A stretch of 64,000 nt of DNA from an uncultured Paraprevotella sp. GTDB taxonomy: Bacteria > Bacteroidota > Bacteroidia > Bacteroidales > Bacteroidaceae. Shown here one piece after another: positions 43,701-51,657 of the stretch. The notes below the pieces were generated by a model that did not search any database, had not been told where the DNA came from, and saw nothing but the letters and a program-made list of their open reading frames with translations. Location of the stretch: positions 1-64,000 of the forward strand of contig CAJUGV010000011.1 in assembly GCA_910586505.1 (NCBI GenBank). The letters are read 5' to 3'. Both the position numbers and the translations under genes were made by a program. How positions within the stretch are numbered: the first letter of the stretch is position 1; every line of letters begins with the position of its first letter.

Positions 43701-45089
43701 GGTGAAAGTGGTGGGCGAGTAGTTGTCCCAGAACAGGCCGTATCCCTTGCTCGACTGGAAATAGGGGATGCACACTTTCTTATTGTCCTGCTGCAGTGAA
43801 AACGTCTGTCCGCGGCGGTTGAGCAGGCCGTCCTGAATCTGTCCCATACCGAAAATCTTTTCGTTGTCGTCGAGCTGGAAGGTGAGCGACAGGCGGTAGC
43901 TGTCTTTCGGTCCGTCCTTGAAGGGGAAGAAAGAGCTGCCGTTCTGTTTCTCACGGAGGAGTTCGGCGCCGTTATAGCGCAGAATCTCCACCTGGCCGGT
44001 GGTCAGATGATAGACGGCCTTTATTTTGTTTGTGCCGATAGTCACCGTTTGCTGCTCCTTGTCTTCGTTTACCTCGAAAGTGGTGCCGTGGTCCGGCGCG
44101 AGGATGACAGACAGGCTGGTTTTGTCCGGTGTCTCGTCAACTCCTTTGCATACGCGCAGGATATCGTCAGCGTAGAGTGTGAGGCGGATGTGTTTCTCGT
44201 TCAGCGTGGCATGCAGGCCGTTCGGTGTCTTCTCCCAAGAGAAGTCGGTGACGTGGGCCTGGTAGTAGTCCATGGCCGCACACAGGTTGTTCAGGGCCTC
44301 ATACACCGTGGCATACTCGGTCGCACCCGCCGTGTCGTGAATGTTCTGCGCCTTCCGTACGGCCTCTGTGGCGGTCTGTTTGGATTCGGAGTCGGCATCG
44401 CCTTCGAGTATTTGGGCCGATTCGTCGATGGTGCGGCTTAGCCGGGCCTTGATCTCTTCGGTCAGTGTGGTCTCGGTATAATCCAGGGCGGCCAATAGAG
44501 AAGGATAGAGGGCCGCCACCTCATATTTTGCATGATAACCGATGTGGCGGATGGTGGAACTTCCGGATGTGGAGGTCAGGCCCATGGCATGGATGAATCC
44601 CTGTCCGTTGGAGGAGATAAAGATTTCGGGGGCGCTGAAATCCATGTTGGCGTTGATGCCTGCCGTGCGCCGGATGTCCCAAAGTATGCACGTTGTGCCG
44701 TCTCCGTTGTCGGCTGTCAGTGTGGGAGGAGTCTGGTTGCCGTTGTATCCGTTGAACCACCAGATATAGCTGCTGCCTGCGGAGGTGGCCAGGTGGGTGC
44801 CCTGCACAAGGAACCAGTCCTGAGAGTTGTTGATGTAGTAGTTGCCGTCTGTCCGGTTGTCCATTTTAAAGGCGATGTTGTTCTGGCCGGAAGAGGTGAC
44901 GGTGAATGTATTGGCTTCGTCGTCATACCCGAATGCCGATTGCGGGGCGCGGTTGTTGTCGGTCGACACATAATCGCGGCACCGGAAACGGTAGATGTCC
45001 TGTGCCTGTGTCCGGCTGACCGTGAGCCAGGTCGTTCCCAGAACGATACACCCGAAAAGGGTGCGGTGAAGAAAAGATTGTAGTTTCAT
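40734..45089 (-). CDS. secreted multidomain GH31 glycosidase (alpha-xylosidase/alpha-glucosidase type)
   Basis: A 1451-residue protein with a signal peptide (cleavage near residue 30, TQAQ). Domains in order: an N-terminal beta-sandwich (about 31-190), a helical linker domain (about 200-280), the GH31 beta-sandwich, and the catalytic barrel (about 500-830). The nucleophile is Asp651 in AYWMDSSEPD and the acid/base is Asp732 in NTWSGDVVASW. A DUF5110-like domain follows (DFWTGETFDGGQ to VYPGADGRFTLYEDENDNYNYERG), then a carbohydrate-binding-like domain (NPSFEADGGTLNQKAPKGW) and a C-terminal tail ending GIYIINGKKVAR, a motif common at the ends of secreted Bacteroidetes proteins. The SSEPD form is nearer to alpha-xylosidases than to classic alpha-glucosidases, but the substrate is not certain. 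The propeller/AraC regulator upstream is a likely controller. Confidence 0.92.
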   Translation of the reverse strand: MKLQSFLHRTLFGCIVLGTTWLTVSRTQAQDIYRFRCRDYVSTDNNRAPQSAFGYDDEANTFTVTSSGQNNIAFKMDNRTDGNYYINNSQDWFLVQGTHLATSAGSSYIWWFNGYNGNQTPPTLTADNGDGTTCILWDIRRTAGINANMDFSAPEIFISSNGQGFIHAMGLTSTSGSSTIRHIGYHAKYEVAALYPSLLAALDYTETTLTEEIKARLSRTIDESAQILEGDADSESKQTATEAVRKAQNIHDTAGATEYATVYEALNNLCAAMDYYQAHVTDFSWEKTPNGLHATLNEKHIRLTLYADDILRVCKGVDETPDKTSLSVILAPDHGTTFEVNEDKEQQTVTIGTNKIKAVYHLTTGQVEILRYNGAELLREKQNGSSFFPFKDGPKDSYRLSLTFQLDDNEKIFGMGQIQDGLLNRRGQTFSLQQDNKKVCIPYFQSSKGYGLFWDNYSPTTFTDNEEGTRFQSTGREIDYYVLAGEESNDVPAAMRRLTGKAPMMPLWNFGLYQSRERYTSAREVMDVLDEYRKRNVPLDCMIQDWQYWGDNAHWNALEFLNPLFGNYDEMIGHIHDNHAKLMISIWANFGPATRPYAAMNAKGRLIPVESYPQNCGVRPYDVYGKEARDIYWDFLYNGLVNKGIDAYWMDSSEPDYFNWQNADLDYVTETGQTWRSLRNAFPLAHVSGVHDHHRTAEAQGDAMLKGKRVSILTRSAFAGQQRYGANTWSGDVVASWENLAAQIPAGCNLSVCGIPYWNSDIGGFFLGSFKGIDDPAWRRLYMRWMQFGTFTPMMRFHGTQTPREIYQFGAEGDGRGDYDQILKYIRMRYRMLPYLYSTAWQVHRHDASFMRALPVAFGDDTEGYDITDEYMFGDAFLVAPIVKDAAGGRDVYLPAGHRWTDFWTGETFDGGQHITKYAAVDIMPLYVRAGSILPWGPDVQYSTEKPWDDLEIRVYPGADGRFTLYEDENDNYNYERGEYTEIPFEWNDRTRTLTIGARNGSFKGMPATRTFRICKVSARRGTGDLHETRYEAVIHYDGTPVSVRLDSEDASVLYTDVTAQYIVNPSFEADGGTLNQKAPKGWNTDCRTAWWGVNRGGGNGDPMATDGQYIFGVWDSSHTAQAEISQTIKNLPEGSYRLTVDMHASHQNSTPRVGRQRLFAGEDEALFRDQIMTPGGSDMHPLQTVGLDFTVTAADRPLTIGVTTSDSENETWFKIDNFRLYRVERPVVNLDENKAYAPGMQGITDIDLVQRLTTQSWNTFCVPFSLSAEETARHFSEVKTFASVSQDETGCVLDFRNASSIRAGLPYLVKPTEETGRMMFTDAVIDHNEIPEVTTGRITFKGTYSPTALRDEEFHLADDIFQRAVQPRTISGYHAYIILHEGHLSVPERITISIDGKPTDISVTPQDKVRKTADVYNTGGVCLSKGANTEKALRELPRGIYIINGKKVAR

Positions 45090-45310
45090 AATAAATGAAT
45101 TAGGGTTAATATATTAATATTTTAGGATGGGATGCGCATCAGGATACCGCTCCGTGCATAACGAGAGAGAGGAGCGGTAGGTTAAGGCGATGCGAGTGTG
45201 ATGTGAATGTCTCTTTTCATGGTTCGGCGGATTAATGAAGTGTCATACAGGTGCAAAATTAATCCGCTGTCCGTGAAAAGGGAGGATACTGGTGTTGAAA
45301 CGAATGTCAG
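45090..45310 (-). promoter_or_regulatory. GH31 upstream region: promoter element and leader hairpin
   Basis: TAATTTTG (45254-45261, minus strand) fits the -7 box, with no -33 match, as expected for an activator-dependent promoter. It implies a leader of about 155 bases. A 9-pair hairpin (45145-45153 with 45171-45179) lies in that leader. Confidence 0.5.
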
Positions 45311-47779
45311 CTATGTTGATTTCTTCATATTACCCATGTATTCGGAGGGCTTGCAGCCATATTCCTCCTGAAAACACCGGCTCATGTAGCTTGCCGAACT
45401 GAAGCCTACCCGTTCGGCTATCTCGTTCATGCTCATGCCGCCCTGCGCAATCATGTCGGCGGCCCTTTTCAGACGGATGCTGCGGATAAACAGGCTGGGC
45501 GATTTGTCGAGCAGATTGGTCAGTTTCTTGTAAAGTCCGCTACGCTCCATGCAGAGGTCTTTGCTCAGCCGTTCCACGGAGTAGCCTGGTGTGTTCAGGT
45601 TGGCTTCCACCAGTGCCACGGCTTTGTTCAGAAATTCGCTGTCGGCGGAACAGATGGGCGGCTCTTCCTTTTCCTGCGGTGGAGTGCTTGTTTCGGATGG
45701 CGTGCGGCACAGGCGCTCGTAGCTGTCGCACCGTTCGATGAGATGCTGTATGCGCAACAGCAGGATGTCTTCCTTGTGGCGGCGCAGGATGCGGCGGCGT
45801 GTCTGCCGTATGTACAGGTGGATGCCGAGTGCGGCGGTCAGCAGGAGGGCGGCGAGGTAGGCCGTATAGGCCCACGGCGTGAGCCACCACGGAGCGTGTA
45901 TGACGAAGGAAACTTCGGTGACAGGACTGTTGCGGAAGTCGTTCCGCGTGGAAGCGGTCACTTGCAGACGGTAGCGGCCCGGAGGGAGCAGCGGAAAACT
46001 GAGATGCAGGTTGCCTCTTTCGTCTACAAGGTTACTGCCCGATGCCAGACTGGCTTCGTACCAGGTGGAGTCGTTGCCGTGAATCAGGCGGTAGCGGTAG
46101 TGGGTTTGTGCCGGACAAACATAGTTCAGTGCGGAAAAATCCATCCCGATATGGTTTTCCCGGTAGCTGAATTCGTAGTGTGAGAGGTAGGGCGCGGCCT
46201 GGGCGAGTGAGCGGCGGGGGGCCGTGGAGCCGGCGCGGGCAATGGAGAGAGGGGTGCCATAGAGTGACAGGCCGATGAGCAGAGGCCGGAACTGTCGTAA
46301 GGGGACTTCCGCACTGTCGGGGTGAAAAAGCGTCCATCCTTCCGTACCGCCCATCAGGATGCGGCCGTCGGTCAGCGTGCAGGCTTTCCGGTTGCCGTAT
46401 TCTCCTTTCAGGAGGCCGTCTTCGTGGCGGTAGTTGGTGAAGGAGGGCGTGTCGGATCCGGGGCTGAGGCTTATCTGCGAGATGCCGCAACTGGTGGAAG
46501 CCCAGATGCGTCCCTGGGCGTCTTCGGTAAAGGCGTGAATGAAGTTGTTGGGCAGGCCGTCTTCTGTGTAGAACATGCGCGGTTCCGCATGCGCGGACAA
46601 AAAGAGGCGCAGACCGTCGGCCGTGGCACACCATTTGCGTCTGTGGCTGTCGGTGAGGACGTCGTTGTAACGGTAGTCCTGATAATCTTTCCGTCGGTCG
46701 TTCTTTTGCCGCAGGGCCTCTTCCACGTCGGCGGATGTCAGCGAGAGCGCTTCCGGCGAAGCGGCGGATGCAAAGCGCAGGCGCTCCGGATGAGCATATA
46801 GAATGCCGTGGTTGTTTGTGCCTAACCAGATGCCCCGGTCGCGGTCGCGGTAGATGGTATTGATGCTTGTCTGCAACTGTTCTCCGTCGGCGGTCATCAG
46901 TGCACTGCGGAATGTAGCCTGTCCGTCGGGCAGGTCGATTTCCCAAATGCCGTTCAGGCTGCTGATACAGGCGGTGCGTGCGGACGGGACGATGAGGGTG
47001 TGCAGATTGCCGTCGGCTGTCAGGAGCCTGCGCCACCGGCGTGTGGCCGGTGAGAACGAGAAGAGCGCAGCCTTTCTGCCGGCTCTGATCTGATAGAAAT
47101 TCCCGTCCGGTCCTTTCACCACGAGCGAGGTGCGGTCGTAGTCGGCCTGTTCGTCGGCAGGATAGGCGGCACTCCGGTAGAGGAAACGGCCGTCCCGGCG
47201 GGAGTGGCATGTCAGTTCGCCCGAACTGAAGAACAGGTAGACGAGGCTGTCCGCTGTTTCCACATCCTGCAAGTCACCGTTGAATGTCGTCTGCGGCAGG
47301 TATTTTTTGCGGCGTCCGTCCCACAAGCCTCGTTCGGTAACGAGCCATAGTCCGTGTTCCGAGTCTGCGAAAAGGTCGGTCACCTCTTCCGCCAGCCCCA
47401 TGTCGCGGAACACTTCTTCGGGATGAGTCAGGTAGCGTTCGTGACGGAGGTCGAGGCACCACATATGCTTGTAGTTTTTTATCCACAGCCGGTCGTTGTC
47501 GCCCACATAGACATGGTAGGCACCGTGGTAGTGGCGGAGAGGATGAAGATCGGAGTCGTTCCGGTGGATGTAATGAAAGCGCATGCCGTCATAGAGGTTG
47601 ATGTTGCCTTGTGTGGTGAAGACCATCCGGCCGTCGGGCAGTTGCAGGATGTGCATCACGCTGTTGTCGCTCAGTCCGTCCGAGGCGTCCAGACGGGTAA
47701 AGGCAAGGGGGAGGGAGGCTGCGCGAAGCGCGTCGGGAAAGGCCGACAGGATCAGGAGGAAAAGGAAAGCGCGGAACAT
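45311..47779 (-). CDS. membrane-bound propeller/Y_Y_Y sensor with AraC DNA-binding domain, no kinase
   Basis: An 822-residue regulator. Signal peptide (about 1-20), then two-component-type propeller repeats (LDASDGLSDNSVMHILQLPDGRMVFTT; YTEDGLPNNFIHAFTEDAQGRIWASTSCGI), a Y_Y_Y domain (about 535-630), one membrane helix (about 636-657), a short cytoplasmic linker, and an AraC-type HTH (about 715-818) with FSSASYMSRCFQEEYGCKPSEYM. Hybrid two-component sensors of Bacteroides have the same ends but also kinase and receiver domains; both are absent here. It begins 6 bases after cobC, so it may ride on the cobU-T-S-C transcript. GH31 lies downstream on the same strand and is the likely target. Confidence 0.9.
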   Translation of the reverse strand: MFRAFLFLLILSAFPDALRAASLPLAFTRLDASDGLSDNSVMHILQLPDGRMVFTTQGNINLYDGMRFHYIHRNDSDLHPLRHYHGAYHVYVGDNDRLWIKNYKHMWCLDLRHERYLTHPEEVFRDMGLAEEVTDLFADSEHGLWLVTERGLWDGRRKKYLPQTTFNGDLQDVETADSLVYLFFSSGELTCHSRRDGRFLYRSAAYPADEQADYDRTSLVVKGPDGNFYQIRAGRKAALFSFSPATRRWRRLLTADGNLHTLIVPSARTACISSLNGIWEIDLPDGQATFRSALMTADGEQLQTSINTIYRDRDRGIWLGTNNHGILYAHPERLRFASAASPEALSLTSADVEEALRQKNDRRKDYQDYRYNDVLTDSHRRKWCATADGLRLFLSAHAEPRMFYTEDGLPNNFIHAFTEDAQGRIWASTSCGISQISLSPGSDTPSFTNYRHEDGLLKGEYGNRKACTLTDGRILMGGTEGWTLFHPDSAEVPLRQFRPLLIGLSLYGTPLSIARAGSTAPRRSLAQAAPYLSHYEFSYRENHIGMDFSALNYVCPAQTHYRYRLIHGNDSTWYEASLASGSNLVDERGNLHLSFPLLPPGRYRLQVTASTRNDFRNSPVTEVSFVIHAPWWLTPWAYTAYLAALLLTAALGIHLYIRQTRRRILRRHKEDILLLRIQHLIERCDSYERLCRTPSETSTPPQEKEEPPICSADSEFLNKAVALVEANLNTPGYSVERLSKDLCMERSGLYKKLTNLLDKSPSLFIRSIRLKRAADMIAQGGMSMNEIAERVGFSSASYMSRCFQEEYGCKPSEYMGNMKKST

Positions 47780-47785
47780 GGTGTC

Positions 47786-48313
47786 TCAGAGATTGATTTT
47801 GATGACTCCGCCGTAGGGAGTAAGATGTTTGAAACCGTCTTCGAGCGGGATGATTCCGGCGTAGACACCGGCGCAGATCAGCACCCCGCCGTGGGCGAAT
47901 ACGGCCGCACGCCCGATGGATTGCCGGCGGAGCCCGTCAAGGAAAGAGGCCACACGGGCATACAGGTCGCGAAACGACTCGCCGCCGGTAGTGGGCTGGT
48001 TCAGGAAGTCGTCATACCACACTTGCAGCCTTTCGTCCGTGATGTCGTCGAAACGCTGCATTTCCCAGTCGCCCATGTTCATTTCTTTCAGTCGTTCGTC
48101 TCTTATGGCGTCGGGATATCCGCAGAAAGCGGCCAGCTTGGCCGCCCGGCTGAGCGGGCTGGTGTAGACCTTGTCAAAGGCAAGACCGGCGAGCCGCATC
48201 CGGGTGGCGGCGGCTTCGCGGGGAAATGAGGGGCGGAGAGGTACGTCGGTGAAGCCGTAGCAAGTGCCGGGGGTTACGTCGACCGAAGTATGGCGTGCTA
48301 AATAGATTTCCAT
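47786..48313 (-). CDS. cobC: alpha-ribazole phosphatase (histidine phosphatase family)
   Basis: About 175 residues, histidine phosphatase fold. The phosphorylated His is in MEIYLARHTSVDV (the family RHG/RHT motif), and the second His is in AAVFAHGGVL. Dephosphorylates alpha-ribazole 5'-phosphate (or the cobalamin phosphate) late in cobalamin assembly. I choose the start at MEIYLARH; longer in-frame sequence overlaps cobS. Directly downstream of cobS. Generic phosphatase is possible, but context favours CobC. Confidence 0.88.
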   Translation of the reverse strand: MEIYLARHTSVDVTPGTCYGFTDVPLRPSFPREAAATRMRLAGLAFDKVYTSPLSRAAKLAAFCGYPDAIRDERLKEMNMGDWEMQRFDDITDERLQVWYDDFLNQPTTGGESFRDLYARVASFLDGLRRQSIGRAAVFAHGGVLICAGVYAGIIPLEDGFKHLTPYGGVIKINL

Positions 48314-48321
48314 GATGAAGA

Positions 48322-49095
48322 TTATATGAGGTGGTAAAGAATGACGGAGGATAGCAGAAAACTCTGTTCGCAAATCAGGAATAAGGCTCCGCAGCAGTCG
48401 CCGGTGTAACCTTGCAGCCGTCGTTTCATCAGGGCTGTCAGAAGGAGTTCTGTAAAAGGAGGGATGGCCAGGGCGGGAAAGGGAAAACGGTCCGTGCCGA
48501 AGGCGGCCCAAAGAATGGCGGGGGCCAGGGCGATGAGGCAACGCATGCCGTGGCCTACCGCTGCGCGCCTGTTCCATACGGAATAGACCACGCCGGATTT
48601 AGCTTGTTCCGCCGTGCGGGCGTAGGGGAGTTGCAGAATGATGAGGCTGCTGCATGCCTTGGCGTAGATGTCGGCCATGAAGATGACGGCGGGAGCGGTC
48701 TCAGGGGGAAGAGCCGTGAGCAGGCTTACTTGCAGGCCGGTGTGAAAGATCAGTCCCAGTACTCCGTAAGTGCCGATATGCGAGTCTTTCATGATGGCCA
48801 GTGTGCGCTCGCGGGTGGTGCCGCCGCCGAATCCGTCGCAGAAGTCGGCCAGCCCGTCTTCATGCAGGGCGCCTGTGAGCAGCAGGCGTGCGCCGACGGC
48901 AAGCAGTGCTGCCGTTGCGGCGGGGACGAGGCCGGAGGTAGCCCAGTATGTCAGGGCGGCGATGCCGCCGGTGAGCCATCCCACCATCGGCCAGTAATCT
49001 ACCACGTGTTTGAAACTTTCACCGTTTACCTGCCGGATGCGCCAGAACGGCAGGCGGGTGAAGAACATCAGAGAGGCTAACAGGCGGTCGGTCAT
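48322..49095 (-). CDS. cobS: adenosylcobinamide-GDP ribazoletransferase
   Basis: A 257-residue inner membrane enzyme (cobalamin 5'-phosphate synthase) that joins adenosylcobinamide-GDP with alpha-ribazole. The family motif GALHEDGLADFCDGFGGG (about residues 94-111) with the Asp metal ligands is intact, followed by RTLAIMKDSHIGTYG. Several membrane helices. Part of the cobU-T-S-C operon. Confidence 0.95.
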   Translation of the reverse strand: MTDRLLASLMFFTRLPFWRIRQVNGESFKHVVDYWPMVGWLTGGIAALTYWATSGLVPAATAALLAVGARLLLTGALHEDGLADFCDGFGGGTTRERTLAIMKDSHIGTYGVLGLIFHTGLQVSLLTALPPETAPAVIFMADIYAKACSSLIILQLPYARTAEQAKSGVVYSVWNRRAAVGHGMRCLIALAPAILWAAFGTDRFPFPALAIPPFTELLLTALMKRRLQGYTGDCCGALFLICEQSFLLSSVILYHLI

Positions 49096-49111
49096 GGAGG
49101 GTATCGGCTGG

Positions 49112-50185
49112 TTAGAAGTATTTGGTGATGTGGGCGTTCTCGAAGTTGTTCATCTCGTTGATCATGCGCACCGCAGATTGAAGGATGGGATAGGCGCACA
49201 AGGCTCCCGTGCCTTCTCCGAGGCGTAGGTCGAGTCTGAGCAGTCCGCGTGTCTGCAGGGTATCAAGCATCGCTTTATGTCCGGCTTCATCGCCTTCGTG
49301 GCAGAACACGGCATAATGGCGCACAGCCGGGCACAGTCGGGTGGCCAGCAGCATGCAGGCCGTCATGATGAAGCCGTCTACGAGAATCACCATGTGCAGT
49401 TCGGCTGCACGGAGCATGGCGCCAACGGCGGCTGCCATCTCGAACCCGCCGAACTGGCGCAATATCTCTTCGGCATATTGCGGGGATTGGGGATCGGAGC
49501 TACGGTTTTCGGGGCATTCTGCAAGGAAGCGGTCGACGGATGCCTGCAGCACTTCGTACTTGTGGCGAATGCCGGCGTGGTCCAGCCCCGCTCCCGCTCC
49601 TACGCAGCGGTCCAGCGGAGTGCCGGTGAGCAGGTGCATCCAGACGGAGGAAGGGGAGGTGTTGCCTATACCCATTTCTCCTATGCTGATCACGTTGCAG
49701 CCTTGTTCGTGACACTTGGTGACCATCCGCGCCCCCGTTTCCATGCAGCGGTCCGTTTCGTCTGCCGTCATGGCCGCCTCGTGCAGGAAGTTGCGCGTGC
49801 CGCGCGCCACCTTGCATCCGATGACGCCGGGATAGGAACCCAGGTCGTAGTCCACTCCCATGTCTATAATGAACAGTTCGAATCCGTGCTGGCGGCAGAA
49901 CATGTTGACACCGCCGCCCCCGCGACTGAAATTGATCATCTGCTGCCAGGTGATTTCCCGTGGGGATACACTCACCTTTTCACGCTCTATGCCGTGGTCG
50001 GCACCGAACAGAAGGTGGCACGGGCGGCGCAGTTCGGGACTGTCCGTGCCTTGTATCAGTCCGATCTGCAGGGCCAGTTCTTCCAACCGTCCCATCGAAC
50101 CTTTCGGTTTGTTCAGGTTGTCTATTTTGTTTTGCAGGACGGGGCGCATGGCCTCGTCCGGTGCTGTGATCCGGAATGTCTTCAT
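49112..50185 (-). CDS. cobT: nicotinate-nucleotide-dimethylbenzimidazole phosphoribosyltransferase
   Basis: A 357-residue enzyme that activates the lower-ligand base to alpha-ribazole 5'-phosphate. NKPKGSMGRLEELA near residue 25, FGADHGIEREKVS, GEMGIGNTSPSS and the C-terminal RLGEGTGALCAYPIL with the catalytic Glu are all present. Its start overlaps the cobU stop by 4 bases, so they are coupled. Confidence 0.96.
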   Translation of the reverse strand: MKTFRITAPDEAMRPVLQNKIDNLNKPKGSMGRLEELALQIGLIQGTDSPELRRPCHLLFGADHGIEREKVSVSPREITWQQMINFSRGGGGVNMFCRQHGFELFIIDMGVDYDLGSYPGVIGCKVARGTRNFLHEAAMTADETDRCMETGARMVTKCHEQGCNVISIGEMGIGNTSPSSVWMHLLTGTPLDRCVGAGAGLDHAGIRHKYEVLQASVDRFLAECPENRSSDPQSPQYAEEILRQFGGFEMAAAVGAMLRAAELHMVILVDGFIMTACMLLATRLCPAVRHYAVFCHEGDEAGHKAMLDTLQTRGLLRLDLRLGEGTGALCAYPILQSAVRMINEMNNFENAHITKYF

Positions 50186-50766
50186 GTCTGTTTGATTTTT
50201 ACGGGAATGCCGCTTACCATCAGGTACACTTCATCGGCTTGCGACGCTACGAACTGGTTGGTCCAGCCCAGGAGATCGGAGAACCGCCGTTGCACGTCAT
50301 TGGCGGATACGCCCCCCATCCCGATTTCGTTGGTGACGAAAATGAATGTGGCATCCTGGGCGGTGAGGCGGAGAAATTCGTCTTTCACGGCCTGCAGGGT
50401 CTCTTCCACCTGCCGTATGCCTTGGCGGGCCTGCAGGCTTTCCACCGTATCCGACGGATGAGAAGAGGAGGTGTCCGGCTGCCGGCTGCGGTCGAAGAAA
50501 AAATTCGTGGCCCATAGGGTGATACAGTCCACCAGTACCGTTCTGCCTGTCAGGTCGTGACGGCTCAGGTATTTTTCTTCTTCGATGTTGGTCCATTGCG
50601 GTCCGCGCCGTTCGCGGTGGATACGTACACGTTGGCGGAATTCTTCGTCCCAGATGCGTGCTGTAGCCAGATAGACCGGCGTGTCGGACAGACTGAGCGC
50701 CAGTTTTTCGGCATACATGCTCTTGCCGGACCGTTCGCCCCCCGTGATGAGTATGATTTTCTTCAT
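50182..50766 (-). CDS. cobU: bifunctional adenosylcobinamide kinase/guanylyltransferase
   Basis: A 194-residue enzyme that phosphorylates adenosylcobinamide and transfers GMP to it. The P-loop ITGGERSGKSMYAEK (residues 6-20) and the second family motif FVTNEIGMGGVSANDVQRRFSDLLGWTNQ are clear. First gene of the cobU-T-S-C operon. The P-loop begins at residue 6, so the start codon cannot be much later; a -7 box lies only 5 bases before it. Confidence 0.95.
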   Translation of the reverse strand: MKKIILITGGERSGKSMYAEKLALSLSDTPVYLATARIWDEEFRQRVRIHRERRGPQWTNIEEEKYLSRHDLTGRTVLVDCITLWATNFFFDRSRQPDTSSSHPSDTVESLQARQGIRQVEETLQAVKDEFLRLTAQDATFIFVTNEIGMGGVSANDVQRRFSDLLGWTNQFVASQADEVYLMVSGIPVKIKQT

Positions 50767-50771
50767 GTGTA

Positions 50772-50779
50772 CAAAGATA
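50772..50779 (-). promoter_or_regulatory. -7 element directly upstream of cobU
   Basis: TATCTTTG on the minus strand, 5 bases before the cobU ATG. If used, the transcript would have no leader or almost none. A clear -33 TTTG is missing. Confidence 0.4.
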
Positions 50780-50854
50780 GAGATTTATTTCCCGTCCTGG
50801 TACTTTGTGCGGCTGAAAAGTTGCGGGGCGGAATGAAACGGTTTTCGTGACGTT

Positions 50855-51628
50855 TTATTTGATGTTTTCCCGAATACGTGTCAGATAACGGTTCAGGGCC
50901 TCCTCGTCACGGGTGTCGATGATGCCGATTAAGCTTTTCAGTTCTTCGCGGATTCGTTCTACGTGGTTCTTTGTTCGCGGATTGAAAAGGATCTCGCGAA
51001 GGAGGCAGTCATCCTCGCTCAGCACTCCCTGAGCTATTTTCAGATGCCGTTTGAACGTAGTGCCCGGGGCGTCCTGATGTTTCATTACGGCTGCGAAAGT
51101 GAATGTGGACACGAACGGGATACTCAGCGAATAAGCCATGGTCTCGTCGTGTTCTTCGAAAGAATATTCGCAGACGTGCAACCCCAGACGGCTGTAGAGG
51201 TCACGGAAAAAAATGCGTCCCATATAGTCGCCCTCGTTGATGACGATCGCATTCTCATGATTCAGGCTACCCAAATTGGCAAAAGTAGGGCCGAACATAG
51301 GATGCGTGCTGACATAGCGCATGCCTGTGCTTTCATAGAAATCCCTGAATCCCGTCTTGACGGATGAGATGTCGCTGAGGATGCAGTCCTGCGGAAGGTG
51401 AGGGATCACTTCTTTGAATACGTCGAGTGTGTATTTCAGGGTGACGGCGTTGATGACCAGTTCGGGACGGAATGCGTCGATCTCATCTATGGAGGTGAAC
51501 CGTTGGGTGTTGTACATAAAGCGCAGACGGTGGGCGTCGATGTCGAATACGGCGGTTTCGTGGTCGAAACTGAGCAGATCGACAAAGAACGATCCCATTT
51601 TACCGGCTCCCAGGATAAGTATTTTCAT
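50855..51628 (-). CDS. tyrA: prephenate dehydrogenase
   Basis: A 257-residue NAD(P)-dependent enzyme of the tyrosine branch. The N-terminal dinucleotide fold has KILILGAGKMGSFFVDLL (residues 2-19). The substrate region has LSDISSVKTGFRDF and YVSTHPMFGPTFANL with the catalytic-type His. No fused chorismate mutase. Last gene of the aromatic operon, 29 bases after the DAHP synthase/chorismate mutase gene. Confidence 0.93.
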   Translation of the reverse strand: MKILILGAGKMGSFFVDLLSFDHETAVFDIDAHRLRFMYNTQRFTSIDEIDAFRPELVINAVTLKYTLDVFKEVIPHLPQDCILSDISSVKTGFRDFYESTGMRYVSTHPMFGPTFANLGSLNHENAIVINEGDYMGRIFFRDLYSRLGLHVCEYSFEEHDETMAYSLSIPFVSTFTFAAVMKHQDAPGTTFKRHLKIAQGVLSEDDCLLREILFNPRTKNHVERIREELKSLIGIIDTRDEEALNRYLTRIRENIK

Positions 51629-51657
51629 AATGCCAGTCCTTAGTTTGTTTCTTTTGA

